NCBI GenBank assembly: GCA_021811585.1
Contig: JAJZOG010000006.1
Span: 1-32,595 of the forward strand
DNA: 32,595 bases
Source: a bacterium
GTDB taxonomy: Bacteria; Patescibacteriota; Doudnabacteria; UBA920; VMFF01
Direction of reading: 5' to 3'
This document shows positions 9,346-17,042 of the stretch, in pieces. The notes beneath the pieces are model-generated. The model saw only the letters and a list, made by a program, of their open reading frames with translations, had not been told where the DNA came from and ran no database searches. How positions within the stretch are numbered: position 1 is the first letter of the stretch; each line of letters begins with the position of its first letter. The position numbers and the translations under genes are program-made.

Positions 9346-9825
9346 TTATCGCGTTCCCAAATATTCAACCACAAAATTTGTTGTCTGCCCCTGATACAGG
9401 ATCTGCTTTTCAGCAACGCCGATTTCCGTGAATTCCGGATTCAGGATATTGGCACGGTGTTCCGGACTTTTCATCCAGGCGGCTTCCAAATCAGCCGGCC
9501 CGTAATAATTTTTCGCGAGATTTTCACCCGCGCTTTTGAAATCATAGCCGGCGCGGCGCAAAAAATACCACGGAGTTTTGCCCAGCGGGGAAATGTGCGC
9601 AAAATAAAAATGCTTTTGCATGTCAGCAAGTTTCAGGTTTGCCGCGAGGTCCAGATCCTGGTTTTCTTTTAGGGGCGCAAGCCCGAGTTCTTTTCTGTCT
9701 AAATTTCCAGCGGCAATGATATTTTCATCATTCATGCTTTTTTCCGAATGCGCCTGCGAGGAGGAATAGCTGAACAGGAGCAAACAAAAAAAACCCAAGC
9801 CCAATGTAATATATTTTATTCTCAC
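9346..9825 (-). CDS. Secreted CAP-domain (SCP/PR1-like) protein
   Basis: Signal-peptide-like N-terminus, FYFAHISPLGKTPWYFLRRAGYDFKSAGENLAKNY, AAWMKSPEHRANILNPEFTEIGVA. Confidence 0.88.
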   Translation of the reverse strand: MRIKYITLGLGFFCLLLFSYSSSQAHSEKSMNDENIIAAGNLDRKELGLAPLKENQDLDLAANLKLADMQKHFYFAHISPLGKTPWYFLRRAGYDFKSAGENLAKNYYGPADLEAAWMKSPEHRANILNPEFTEIGVAEKQILYQGQTTNFVVEYLGTR

Positions 9826-9891
9826 TTTTGTTTTTGTTTCGAAAACTTCAAATTTCTGTTATTATTATAGCAGAAAAAAATATTTTTGTCC

Positions 9892-11019
9892 ATGAATTTT
9901 AAAACAGAAAATTTTGGCAGCGGGGGTGGCCCCAAAATGCGAAAAATCCGCGTGATCCCGAGGCATTTTTTTGCCGCGATTTTCATTTTATTCGCCATTG
10001 TTGCTGCCGCGATTTTCATTTTTTATTCCTATTTGCGAAAAGGGATGGATACGCCCTTGAGCGCAAATGCCGCCAAGCGGATGTTCGTTGTTTTACCCGG
10101 CCAGGATGCTCGGCAAGTGGCAGGCGCCTTGTATGGCGGCCATTTTATTGCCAGTGCATTTGCATTTGAAGAATATGCAAATATTACCGGAGAGGCGCAA
10201 AGGATACAGCCCGGGAGTTATGAAATTTCTCCGTCAATGGCACCGCGCCAGATTTTGCTTGAAATTATTGCAGCCCAGGAGAACCAAATCAAAATTACCA
10301 TTCGCGAAGGTTGGGACATTGATGATATTGCCAATTATCTTGCCGCGCAAAATGTCGTTCCCAAAGGCGTGTTTGTCGCGGCTGAAAAAGAAAAAGCGCA
10401 AACTTTCGATTACTTCGGCGAAAATCCCCGCGTGCGCACTTTGGAAGGGTATCTGTTTCCGGATACTTATTTCATCCCCAAAGGCAAGCCGGCAGCCGAG
10501 ACAGCTGATGATATCTTGGATAAAATGCTTGCGAATACTAAGGAAAAAATCAATGCCGCGATGCTGGCACAAATTCACGCTCAGCACAAAACTGTGTATG
10601 ATATTTTAACGTTGGCTTCAATTATAGAAAGGGAAGTCGGCAGAAACAAAAATGTTTTAACTTCAAAAGATGTCAGTGAGCTGCAAAACGAACGTGAAAT
10701 TGTCGCTGGAATTTTTTATAACCGCATTGAGGCGGGCATGCCGCTGCAAAGCGACGCCACCGTTGATTTTGCCAAAAAGATTTTGGGCCTGCCCCAGAGT
10801 ACGCCCGGCGATAAAGTTAATTCCGCGTACAATACATATTTATACGTCGGATTGCCGCCCGGCCCGATTGCCAATCCTTCGCTGAATTCCATAGAGGCAG
10901 CAATTAATCCCGCCAAAACCGATTATCTGTATTTTTTGACCCGCAGCGACGGCACTGCGGTATTTGCCAGGACACTGCAGGAACAGGAGGCAAATGCGCA
11001 GAAATACTTGGGCAGATAA
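9892..11019 (+). CDS. mltG: Endolytic murein transglycosylase MltG (YceG-like)
   Basis: N-terminal TM, LEGYLFPDTYFIPKG, LTLASIIEREVGRNKN, NRIEAGMPLQSDATVDFA, NTYLYVGLPPGPIANPSLNSIEAAINPAKTDYLYFL. Confidence 0.94.
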   Translation: MNFKTENFGSGGGPKMRKIRVIPRHFFAAIFILFAIVAAAIFIFYSYLRKGMDTPLSANAAKRMFVVLPGQDARQVAGALYGGHFIASAFAFEEYANITGEAQRIQPGSYEISPSMAPRQILLEIIAAQENQIKITIREGWDIDDIANYLAAQNVVPKGVFVAAEKEKAQTFDYFGENPRVRTLEGYLFPDTYFIPKGKPAAETADDILDKMLANTKEKINAAMLAQIHAQHKTVYDILTLASIIEREVGRNKNVLTSKDVSELQNEREIVAGIFYNRIEAGMPLQSDATVDFAKKILGLPQSTPGDKVNSAYNTYLYVGLPPGPIANPSLNSIEAAINPAKTDYLYFLTRSDGTAVFARTLQEQEANAQKYLGR

Positions 11020-11090
11020 TTGCAGATAGATATCCGGGGCAACCTAACTGACTTGGAACAAAAGTAAGGAATGAAAGCGGCGAAGCCGGT

Positions 11091-11119
11091 TTGACCGAAA
11101 CCTTTGAAAGTGCTATATT
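11091..11119 (+). promoter_or_regulatory. Promoter of rplJ-rplL operon (TTGACC-N17-TATATT)
   Basis: TTGACC 11091-11096, exact 17-bp spacer, TATATT 11114-11119. Confidence 0.75.
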
Positions 11120-11144
11120 TCTTTTAAGAATAGAATATTCCAAA

Positions 11145-11270
11145 GAAAGTCGGCGCTCTCGGGTAAAACCCAAACAGAGCATAATCCGCAAATGCGGCAC
11201 GCCTACCGAGGAAAACGCGCGCAAATGAATTTTGCGCATGGGCACTCGGTGAAAACCGAGATTTTATTTT
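11145..11270 (+). promoter_or_regulatory. Ribosomal protein L10 leader with attenuator
   Basis: Located 5' of rplJ; conserved-looking GCCTACCGAGG element (11201-11211), hairpin GCGCAAA/TTTGCGC (11219-11237), terminator CTCGGT-GAAA-ACCGAG-ATTTTATTTT (11245-11270). Confidence 0.75.
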
Positions 11271-11322
11271 ATCGGGATATGGTCGGTCTATTCGGCAAAT
11301 AATGGAATTCATTTAAACGCAA

Positions 11323-11844
11323 ATGGCAGTTACAAGAAAGAAAAAAGAAAGCATTTTAGGCGATCTTGAGGCGCGGCTTGAAAACGCGAAATCAATAGTA
11401 TTCGCGGATTACCGCGGCACCACTGTTAAAAAAATAGACGAGTTGCGCAGGAACATGCGCAAAGAAAATGTTTTTGCAAAAGTGGCGAAGGTCACTTTGC
11501 TGAAAAAAGCATTGCAAAAACAGGGCATAGATATTGGCGCGGTTGATTTTAAGGTCCCCGTGGCGGTCGCTGTTTCAAAAGAAGACGAAACCGCTCCGGC
11601 GCGCATTCTTAACGCTTTTGCCAAAGATAATAAAAATATCGGCATCTTGTTGGGAATTGTGGATGGCAAAGTAATCACCGCAGGCGAAGTCATGGCTCTT
11701 GCTACGTTGCCCACAAAACAGGAATTGCGCGGGAAATTAGTCGGCACCATTGCCGCACCAATATCATCGTTCGCAAATGTCCTTGCGGGCAATCTGCGCA
11801 AATTGGTTTATGCCTTAAATGCAATTGCGGAAGTTAAAAGATAA
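11323..11844 (+). CDS. rplJ: 50S ribosomal protein L10
   Basis: SIVFADYRGTTVKKIDELRRNMRKENVFAKVAKVTLLKKAL; immediately upstream of rplL. Confidence 0.95.
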   Translation: MAVTRKKKESILGDLEARLENAKSIVFADYRGTTVKKIDELRRNMRKENVFAKVAKVTLLKKALQKQGIDIGAVDFKVPVAVAVSKEDETAPARILNAFAKDNKNIGILLGIVDGKVITAGEVMALATLPTKQELRGKLVGTIAAPISSFANVLAGNLRKLVYALNAIAEVKR

Positions 11845-11875
11845 AGTCATTAACTATTAATTGAAAGGATTTAAA

Positions 11876-12277
11876 ATGGCAGAGGATGTAAAAGTTGAAG
11901 TACCGGAGAAATTCAAGCCCTTGGTTGACCAGATAGAGAAGCTTTCGGTTTTGGAACTCTCCGAACTTGTAAAGGTTTTGGAAGACAAATTTGGCGTTTC
12001 CGCCGCTGCACCGGTTATGATGGGCGGATCTGCGCCTGCTGCAGCCGGAGCGCCCGCAGAAGAGAAAACAGAATTTACGGTTGAACTTACAGAGGGCGGG
12101 GCGAATAAGATTGGCGTCATTAAAGTTGTCCGCGAAGTCACGGGACTTGGTTTGAAAGAAGCCAAGGATCTCGTTGATGGCGCGCCAAAACCGATTAAGG
12201 AAAATTCTCCAAAAGCAGAAGCAGAGGAAATAAAGAAGAAAGTGGAAGAAGCCGGCGGCAAAGTTGTCTTGAAATAA
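11876..12277 (+). CDS. rplL: 50S ribosomal protein L7/L12
   Basis: [70 protein letters not shown] at 11876 preceded by GAAAGGA. Confidence 0.97.
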   Translation: MAEDVKVEVPEKFKPLVDQIEKLSVLELSELVKVLEDKFGVSAAAPVMMGGSAPAAAGAPAEEKTEFTVELTEGGANKIGVIKVVREVTGLGLKEAKDLVDGAPKPIKENSPKAEAEEIKKKVEEAGGKVVLK

Positions 12278-12296
12278 TTTTTTGCCTTTGGATTTA

Positions 12297-12324
12297 AAAA
12301 CAGCGCCCATTGGGGCGCTGTTTT
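12297..12324 (+). terminator. Rho-independent terminator after rplL
   Basis: AAAACAGCGCCC-ATTG-GGGCGCTGTTTT perfect stem. Confidence 0.9.
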
Positions 12325-12386
12325 AATTTATTCTTAATGCGTGAAAAGTAGAATAAACGCAACATAGAAGCTAACCGCTGTGAAAT

Positions 12387-12944
12387 ATGAAGGCAGACGA
12401 AGAAAAGCGTTTTTTATCCGATGAAGAATTGGCGCGAACCGCCTTGCGCGATCCGAGTGCTTTTTCAAATTTGATGAACAGGCATAGAAAACGGCTTTTT
12501 AGTTTCATCAGCGCTAATTTGATTAAAGATTGGGATCAGGCGGATGATGTTGTCCAGGAAACCTTTATAAAGGCATATTTAAACCTGGATAAATTCGATT
12601 TGGCTAAAAAATGGACTACTTGGCTGTACCGTATCGCTATCAATACCGCGTACAGCCATCTTAAAAAGCCGAAAATCCACAGTTTGGAGAGCTATTATGT
12701 TTATACGCTTTCTACGGGCGATGTACCGGAAAGGGCGGTAGAGAATAAGATGCAAAAGGAGAAAATCGCGCAGGCGATTTTCTCCTTGGAATCCAGGCAC
12801 AAGCTAATATTAAATTTGTACGTTGAGCAGGAGCTTACTTATGAAGAAATGAGCAAATTACTCGATCTTAGCAGGGGCGCAGTTAAAAACAGGGTTGAGT
12901 CGGCATTAAAAAATTTAAGGATTATTCTGGGGCCGCTTGAATAA
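12387..12944 (+). CDS. RNA polymerase sigma factor, sigma-70/ECF-like
   Basis: DDVVQETFIKAYLNLDKF (region 2), WLYRIAINTAYSHLKK, LILNLYVEQELTYEEMSKLLDLSRGAVKNRVESALKNLR (region 4). Confidence 0.92.
   Translation: MKADEEKRFLSDEELARTALRDPSAFSNLMNRHRKRLFSFISANLIKDWDQADDVVQETFIKAYLNLDKFDLAKKWTTWLYRIAINTAYSHLKKPKIHSLESYYVYTLSTGDVPERAVENKMQKEKIAQAIFSLESRHKLILNLYVEQELTYEEMSKLLDLSRGAVKNRVESALKNLRIILGPLE
12756..12787 (+). repeat. Perfect intragenic inverted repeat in the sigma factor gene (14-bp stem, 4-nt loop)
   Basis: AAGGAGAAAATCGC-GCAG-GCGATTTTCTCCTT. Confidence 0.9.
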
Positions 12945-12970
12945 AATTATTGCATTTACTTGAATCGCGG

Positions 12971-14932
12971 CTATTGCATTTTTAAGAGCCAAATATTTTG
13001 GCCGTCAAGGATATAAGCAGATTGTTTTTGTTCATCAATTGCAAAGTTTTGCGGATTTTGCAATTGATCTGATTCATATTGCTTGATTATATTGCCTTGC
13101 TTGTCAAAAACAATTATCCGTTTGAGATTCGGATCCAAAACATAAATAAAATTGGTGGCAGTTGTGGCATAAATTTTGGCTCCTGCCGAGAATGTCATCC
13201 CTGAACTTGCGAATGGCTCCTGCCGGCCCCCCACGTATTTTTGTATTCCTTCCGTGGTTAGCAGGTATATCGGGCCGCCAATGGCAAAATCCAGTGCATT
13301 GCCAAGATTTTCGCTGCTCCTGAAATAGGGGATGTCTTTCCCGCCAGACAGCGGCGTGCTTATAATTTGATTTTGCGATTTATCCATCGCATAAACTTTC
13401 GTAGGTGCGCCGTAAAAAGCCATGCCGGAATCATTCGCGGTTAGCGCGCCTTTTTGTTGCACCGCGGTTTGCGCCGAAGGATTTATAGCGTATAAATTGC
13501 CTTGGCTGTCTTCAGCTATAAAAATGCCGTTAATGCTTCCTATATCTGCCATTTCAGGTATCTGCAGAGTGAAATTTTGGCCCATGCTCTGCGTTTTGAG
13601 GTTAAAAGGCGTAAACAGGCCTGCCTTAATATCTGCCGCAAACAAGTCCCCGTTTGCCAAGAGCAAGGCATTTGCGCGGCTATTAACAGAAAATAATTTT
13701 GTTGCCGTTATATTTTGAATATGCTCAATTAGGTTTTGCAGCTGATCGATTTCGGACTGCAATTTGCCTTTTTGAGAATTTATACTGGCATTTGAGGGAA
13801 TGCCCTTTAATTCCTGTTCGGCCTCGTTTGTCAGCGTCACAGCTTTGCCCTGGTCTTTGAAAACATAGGCAGTATTGGCGCCGTCTATCTTATTTTGGAC
13901 ATCAGTCATTTTTTGCTGCAGAGCTTTTGCGGCCTGCGCCTTGTTTCTGACGTAAACAGTTACTCCGATATTCAGTATAAAAAGGATTACAAACACCGCG
14001 CCCGCGGCAAAGAAGAATTTTTTTGCCTTGGGAAGGTTTTTGATCCTTTGCAGGTCAGTATATTTCTTTGCCTGCTCTTTTATTAAGGCCGCATTTATTT
14101 TGGGCAAATTTATATTTGGCATGCGCTGTTCTTTTGAAAGCAAAACAGTGTGTTTTATAAATTTCCGTATTGCGTTGGCAGATGCGCCCAGAACGGATTT
14201 TGTTTTTTGCATAAAACTTTGCGAACCAGAGAGCGCGGCGATATTCATGATTTTTTCGCTTTCCAAAGCAGGCCCCTCGTTGAATTCCAAAACCAAAGTG
14301 CCGAAAGAAATGCTGTCATCCGCAAGCTCTTTTACCAAATCAACAATCACCTGGCAAGCCGCATTTATAGGCAATTCGCCGAGTATTTTTTGGAGCCGTT
14401 CAATGGAGAGATAATTGAACAGCTGGGAAGTGCTGAGTATCAGGTAATCCTTTTTCTTAATTTTTCCGGCTGCAAAATTTTCGAAGATTTTCAGCGGGTT
14501 TGGCTTTGGGCTGGAATCGGCAATATCGGAAAATTGTTTGTCACGGAAAAGGTAGGCATGCATTTTGCCGCACGTGGAAATGTAAAGATTTTCGTTTTGC
14601 CTCGCCGATACGCAGGAATTCATGTGCCCGAACCAGGTTACTTCTTCGGAGCCGGCCGCAAGTTTTGCCAGGTAATCGTTGATCTGCGCAATGCTGTTTT
14701 CGAAGTTATTCGGATTTTCCCTGCTGAAATTTCTTTTTAATATGTTTTCAATATTTTTAGCAATGCGGTCAAACACGCCTGGTGAGGCCTGTGATCCCGG
14801 AGCAATTTCCATGATAAAATAAATCTCCGAATTGGTTTCCTGTATTTTTTCGGAGAATAATGAAATAAAGCCCTTTGAGAGCCGCTTGCTGCTTATAAAT
14901 ATTTGACCTGCCTGTGTTTCCAATTCTGGCAT
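12971..14932 (-). CDS. Membrane protein: degenerate PP2C-like domain, TM helix, coiled coil, beta-propeller-like C-terminus
   Basis: LYISTCGKMHAYLFRDKQF and KKDYLILSTSQLFNYLSIERLQKIL resemble PP2C strands; TM KKFFFAAGAVFVILFILNIGVTVYV; C-terminal repeats (NGIFIAEDSQGNLYAINP, GPIYLLTTEGIQKYV, ATNFIYVLDPNLKRIIVFDKQGNIIKQYES). Confidence 0.65.
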   Translation of the reverse strand: MPELETQAGQIFISSKRLSKGFISLFSEKIQETNSEIYFIMEIAPGSQASPGVFDRIAKNIENILKRNFSRENPNNFENSIAQINDYLAKLAAGSEEVTWFGHMNSCVSARQNENLYISTCGKMHAYLFRDKQFSDIADSSPKPNPLKIFENFAAGKIKKKDYLILSTSQLFNYLSIERLQKILGELPINAACQVIVDLVKELADDSISFGTLVLEFNEGPALESEKIMNIAALSGSQSFMQKTKSVLGASANAIRKFIKHTVLLSKEQRMPNINLPKINAALIKEQAKKYTDLQRIKNLPKAKKFFFAAGAVFVILFILNIGVTVYVRNKAQAAKALQQKMTDVQNKIDGANTAYVFKDQGKAVTLTNEAEQELKGIPSNASINSQKGKLQSEIDQLQNLIEHIQNITATKLFSVNSRANALLLANGDLFAADIKAGLFTPFNLKTQSMGQNFTLQIPEMADIGSINGIFIAEDSQGNLYAINPSAQTAVQQKGALTANDSGMAFYGAPTKVYAMDKSQNQIISTPLSGGKDIPYFRSSENLGNALDFAIGGPIYLLTTEGIQKYVGGRQEPFASSGMTFSAGAKIYATTATNFIYVLDPNLKRIIVFDKQGNIIKQYESDQLQNPQNFAIDEQKQSAYILDGQNIWLLKMQ

Positions 14933-15034
14933 TCTATTTTCGCTGCTCTTAAAATATCACAAAAATAGCAAAAATTCAAAGAAAATTTAAATTTCCGCGC
15001 TACTGTGGTATACTTGTCTGGCGGAAGAAAAACT

Positions 15035-15589
15035 ATGATAGAAAAGATTATTCCAAACAAAAAACAGCAGAGAATTATGATTTTTATGCTGGCCTGGCCA
15101 AGGCGCGCTTTTTTTGCGGGAGAAATAAAACATAAAGTTGGCGCATCAGGATTTGACCAGGCGCTTTCGGCATTGGCAAAATCCGGTTTTATTTCATCAT
15201 TCAAAAAACGCGGCAATAAATACGTCATGGTTAATGCCAGGCACGGTTTTTATAACCAGCTGCGCGCAGAGGCGGTTAGGATTTTGCGGAATAAGACAGA
15301 CGATGAGCTTTCAAAAACGCTTAAAAATTTAAAAGGGTTAAAAGCGGCCGTGCTTTCCGGAATTTTTGCCGGGAATGCGAGCGGGGATTGTGATTTGGTC
15401 CTGGTGGGAAACTTGCCGCAGAACAGGGTGAATAAGGTTGTGGGCAAAATCGAGCACTTGGTGGGACAGGAAATAAATTATGCGGTATTTGAACCTGCGG
15501 AATATAATTACAGAAAAAATATTTTTGACCGTTTTATGAAGGATATTTTCGAGAATGAGCATTTGGTGCTCATGGATAAGGTGAAGTGA
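15035..15589 (+). CDS. HTH plus nucleotidyltransferase-like domain protein
   Basis: Winged-helix-like N-terminus (RRAFFAGEIKHKVGASGFDQALSALAKSGFISSFKKRGNKYVMVN) then LSGIFAGNASGDCDLVLVGN resembling the NTase Gx...D.DL motif; ATG at 15035. Confidence 0.6.
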   Translation: MIEKIIPNKKQQRIMIFMLAWPRRAFFAGEIKHKVGASGFDQALSALAKSGFISSFKKRGNKYVMVNARHGFYNQLRAEAVRILRNKTDDELSKTLKNLKGLKAAVLSGIFAGNASGDCDLVLVGNLPQNRVNKVVGKIEHLVGQEINYAVFEPAEYNYRKNIFDRFMKDIFENEHLVLMDKVK

Positions 15590-15630
15590 TTGATAAGGTA
15601 GGGTTATTGATAAGGGAAGTTATTTTACAA

Positions 15631-15660
15631 AAAACCAGGTTCTAAGGAGAACCTGGTTTT
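15631..15660. terminator. Bidirectional intrinsic terminator between convergent genes
   Basis: Perfect 13-bp stem AAAACCAGGTTCT-AAGG-AGAACCTGGTTTT. Confidence 0.9.
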
Positions 15661-15673
15661 AGCTTGGTGGCCG

Positions 15674-16294
15674 CTATTGCGGCCGGCAATCAGGTAGCCA
15701 GTGTGGAGCGATTATCCACCCTGGCCCCTGCAGCGACACCGTGGGTCTTAACCCACGAGTGTCGCCGTTTGAACAGCGAACCGTGGGCTCGGCGCCGCTG
15801 GAAACAGCGATGCTGCTACCAGGGCCGACTTTTTTCCGTTTCCCGTCCACATATAGGTGGACTGGAAAAGAAAAAAAATTATAGACGATTTCGGTGCCGC
15901 TTTGGAGCGGTTGAGCTTGGCTCTGGTATTGTCGCTGCCGCGGCTGTGCCTGACCTTGATATTGTTGTTGCCGCGCTTGCCGCTGCCGCGTTTGGTGTGC
16001 CGTTTGCTCGCACTGCGCACAATATATACTATTATGAATTTGCTGCACCTCCCGCGGCGTGCGGTTGGACTGCAACGCAAGCGCAAAATTTTGTGCCGCT
16101 AAACTATTTTTTTGCATGTTTTGATAGGTTCTGCCGATGAGCAGGGTGTTCAAAACCCCGCCGGCAAAACTTAAGGCGCAATTCCCTAAGGTACTATAAC
16201 AACCGTTATAGTACTGCGGAAAATATTGCGCCTTGGCGGCAGGCGGTGCCATCATGGCAACAAAAAAAACAACAAACAAAATGAACTTTTTCAT
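15674..16294 (-). CDS. Secreted Gln/Arg-rich, Cys-containing protein, unknown function
   Basis: Signal-peptide-like MKKFILFVVFFVAMMAPPAAKAQ; perfect AGGAGG SD upstream of ATG; consensus promoter TTGACA-N17-TATATT on the minus strand; low-complexity QYQGQAQPRQRQYQSQAQPLQ. Confidence 0.75.
   Translation of the reverse strand: MKKFILFVVFFVAMMAPPAAKAQYFPQYYNGCYSTLGNCALSFAGGVLNTLLIGRTYQNMQKNSLAAQNFALALQSNRTPREVQQIHNSIYCAQCEQTAHQTRQRQARQQQYQGQAQPRQRQYQSQAQPLQSGTEIVYNFFSFPVHLYVDGKRKKVGPGSSIAVSSGAEPTVRCSNGDTRGLRPTVSLQGPGWIIAPHWLPDCRPQ
16173..16234. repeat. Nested inverted repeats inside the secreted-protein gene
   Basis: Outer AAGGCGCAAT (16173-16182)/ATTGCGCCTT (16225-16234); inner GTACTATAAC (16191-16200)-AACC-GTTATAGTAC (16205-16214). 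Confidence 0.9.
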
Positions 16295-16348
16295 TTTTCC
16301 TCCTGAATAGGACTGGAATCAGAATTTTCCCTTTTTCAGAGAAATGCA

Positions 16349-16377
16349 AATATACTATAAAGTATACCGTCTGTCAA
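16349..16377 (-). promoter_or_regulatory. Minus-strand promoter TTGACA-N17-TATATT for the secreted-protein gene
   Basis: Reverse complement reads TTGACAGACGGTATACTTTATAGTATATT. Confidence 0.75.
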
Positions 16378-16442
16378 GCAAAATAATTTGTACAAAGTCC
16401 GTAAACTTCCTATAATGTATTCAGTAAAAATAAAAAGAACAG

Positions 16443-16676
16443 ATGAGCTCAATTTATCAAATTTATAATCAATTTCTAAGCTATTTTCCAACAGGCCTCC
16501 ATCCATTCATTTCTCTGCTTTTGGGAATCCTGATAATTTACGGCATAATCAAAGTTCTTCAGCGCGATTTTATTTATATAATTTTGCTTATAATTTTGCT
16601 CCCAGCATCAGTGCCAATCCTGGAAAATATTTGGAAATCATTAGCCAATATTATTACCTTCCTTTTAAAAAAATAA
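16443..16676 (+). CDS. Small membrane protein, unknown
   Basis: 77-aa ORF with two hydrophobic stretches; promoter-like TTGTAC-N17-TATAAT upstream. Confidence 0.6.
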   Translation: MSSIYQIYNQFLSYFPTGLHPFISLLLGILIIYGIIKVLQRDFIYIILLIILLPASVPILENIWKSLANIITFLLKK

Positions 16677-16721
16677 ATAAGCCCCAAAAAGGCAACCCAA
16701 GTGGGTTTTAAGGACAAGAAT

Positions 16722-16892
16722 ATGTCATATGGCAATTCGTATGATACTGTCCGCGGGGAAGATACGGATAACCGCAGCTGCGGAATTTGCGGCAGGCGGT
16801 TGGATTCTTCTAATAGGTCCTCGCAAAATTCCGAGTACTGCAAATATTGCATGCCCGGAGATGGCGAAGAATTGGAAGATGGTGATTTGTAG
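16722..16892 (+). CDS. Zinc-ribbon-like microprotein
   Basis: CGICG...YCKYC paired CxxC motifs; followed by a terminator; upstream GTG start at 16701 is an alternative. Confidence 0.55.
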   Translation: MSYGNSYDTVRGEDTDNRSCGICGRRLDSSNRSSQNSEYCKYCMPGDGEELEDGDL

Positions 16893-16901
16893 CTATGGTT
16901 T

Positions 16902-16926
16902 AAAAAGACGCATGGAGCGTCTTTTT
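16902..16926 (+). terminator. Rho-independent terminator
   Basis: AAAAAGACGC-ATGGA-GCGTCTTTTT. Confidence 0.85.
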
Positions 16927-16994
16927 AATTGCAAGCGCGTTTTTAGCTGTGGATAATTTTTTTCATTTACTTGGTTTCTTAAGGATTTATAGGA

Positions 16995-17023
16995 TTGACA
17001 TAAAGTGAACGTTCGTTTACTAT
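16995..17023 (+). promoter_or_regulatory. lexA promoter with embedded LexA/SOS-box-like operator GAACGTTCGTTT (17007-17018)
   Basis: TTGACA (16995-17000), 17-bp spacer, TACTAT (17018-17023); GAAC-N4-GTTT in the spacer resembles the Gram-positive SOS box GAAC-N4-GTTC. Confidence 0.7.
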
Positions 17024-17042
17024 TGCTATGTAAACGTATTAT

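Noticed and set aside
15880-16010. Repetitive GCCGC/TTGTTG tracts that might suggest a CRISPR or VNTR
   Set aside because: Explained by codons of the Q/R-rich protein repeats; no regular repeat-spacer structure.
15664-16140. 158-aa plus-strand ORF antisense to the secreted Q-rich gene
   Set aside because: The minus strand has a promoter, SD and signal peptide; the plus ORF has none of these and is low-complexity.
16948-16956. Perfect DnaA-box-like TGTGGATAA (TTATCCACA on minus)
   Set aside because: Single isolated site; no box cluster, AT-rich unwinding region or dnaA/dnaN genes, so no basis to call an origin.
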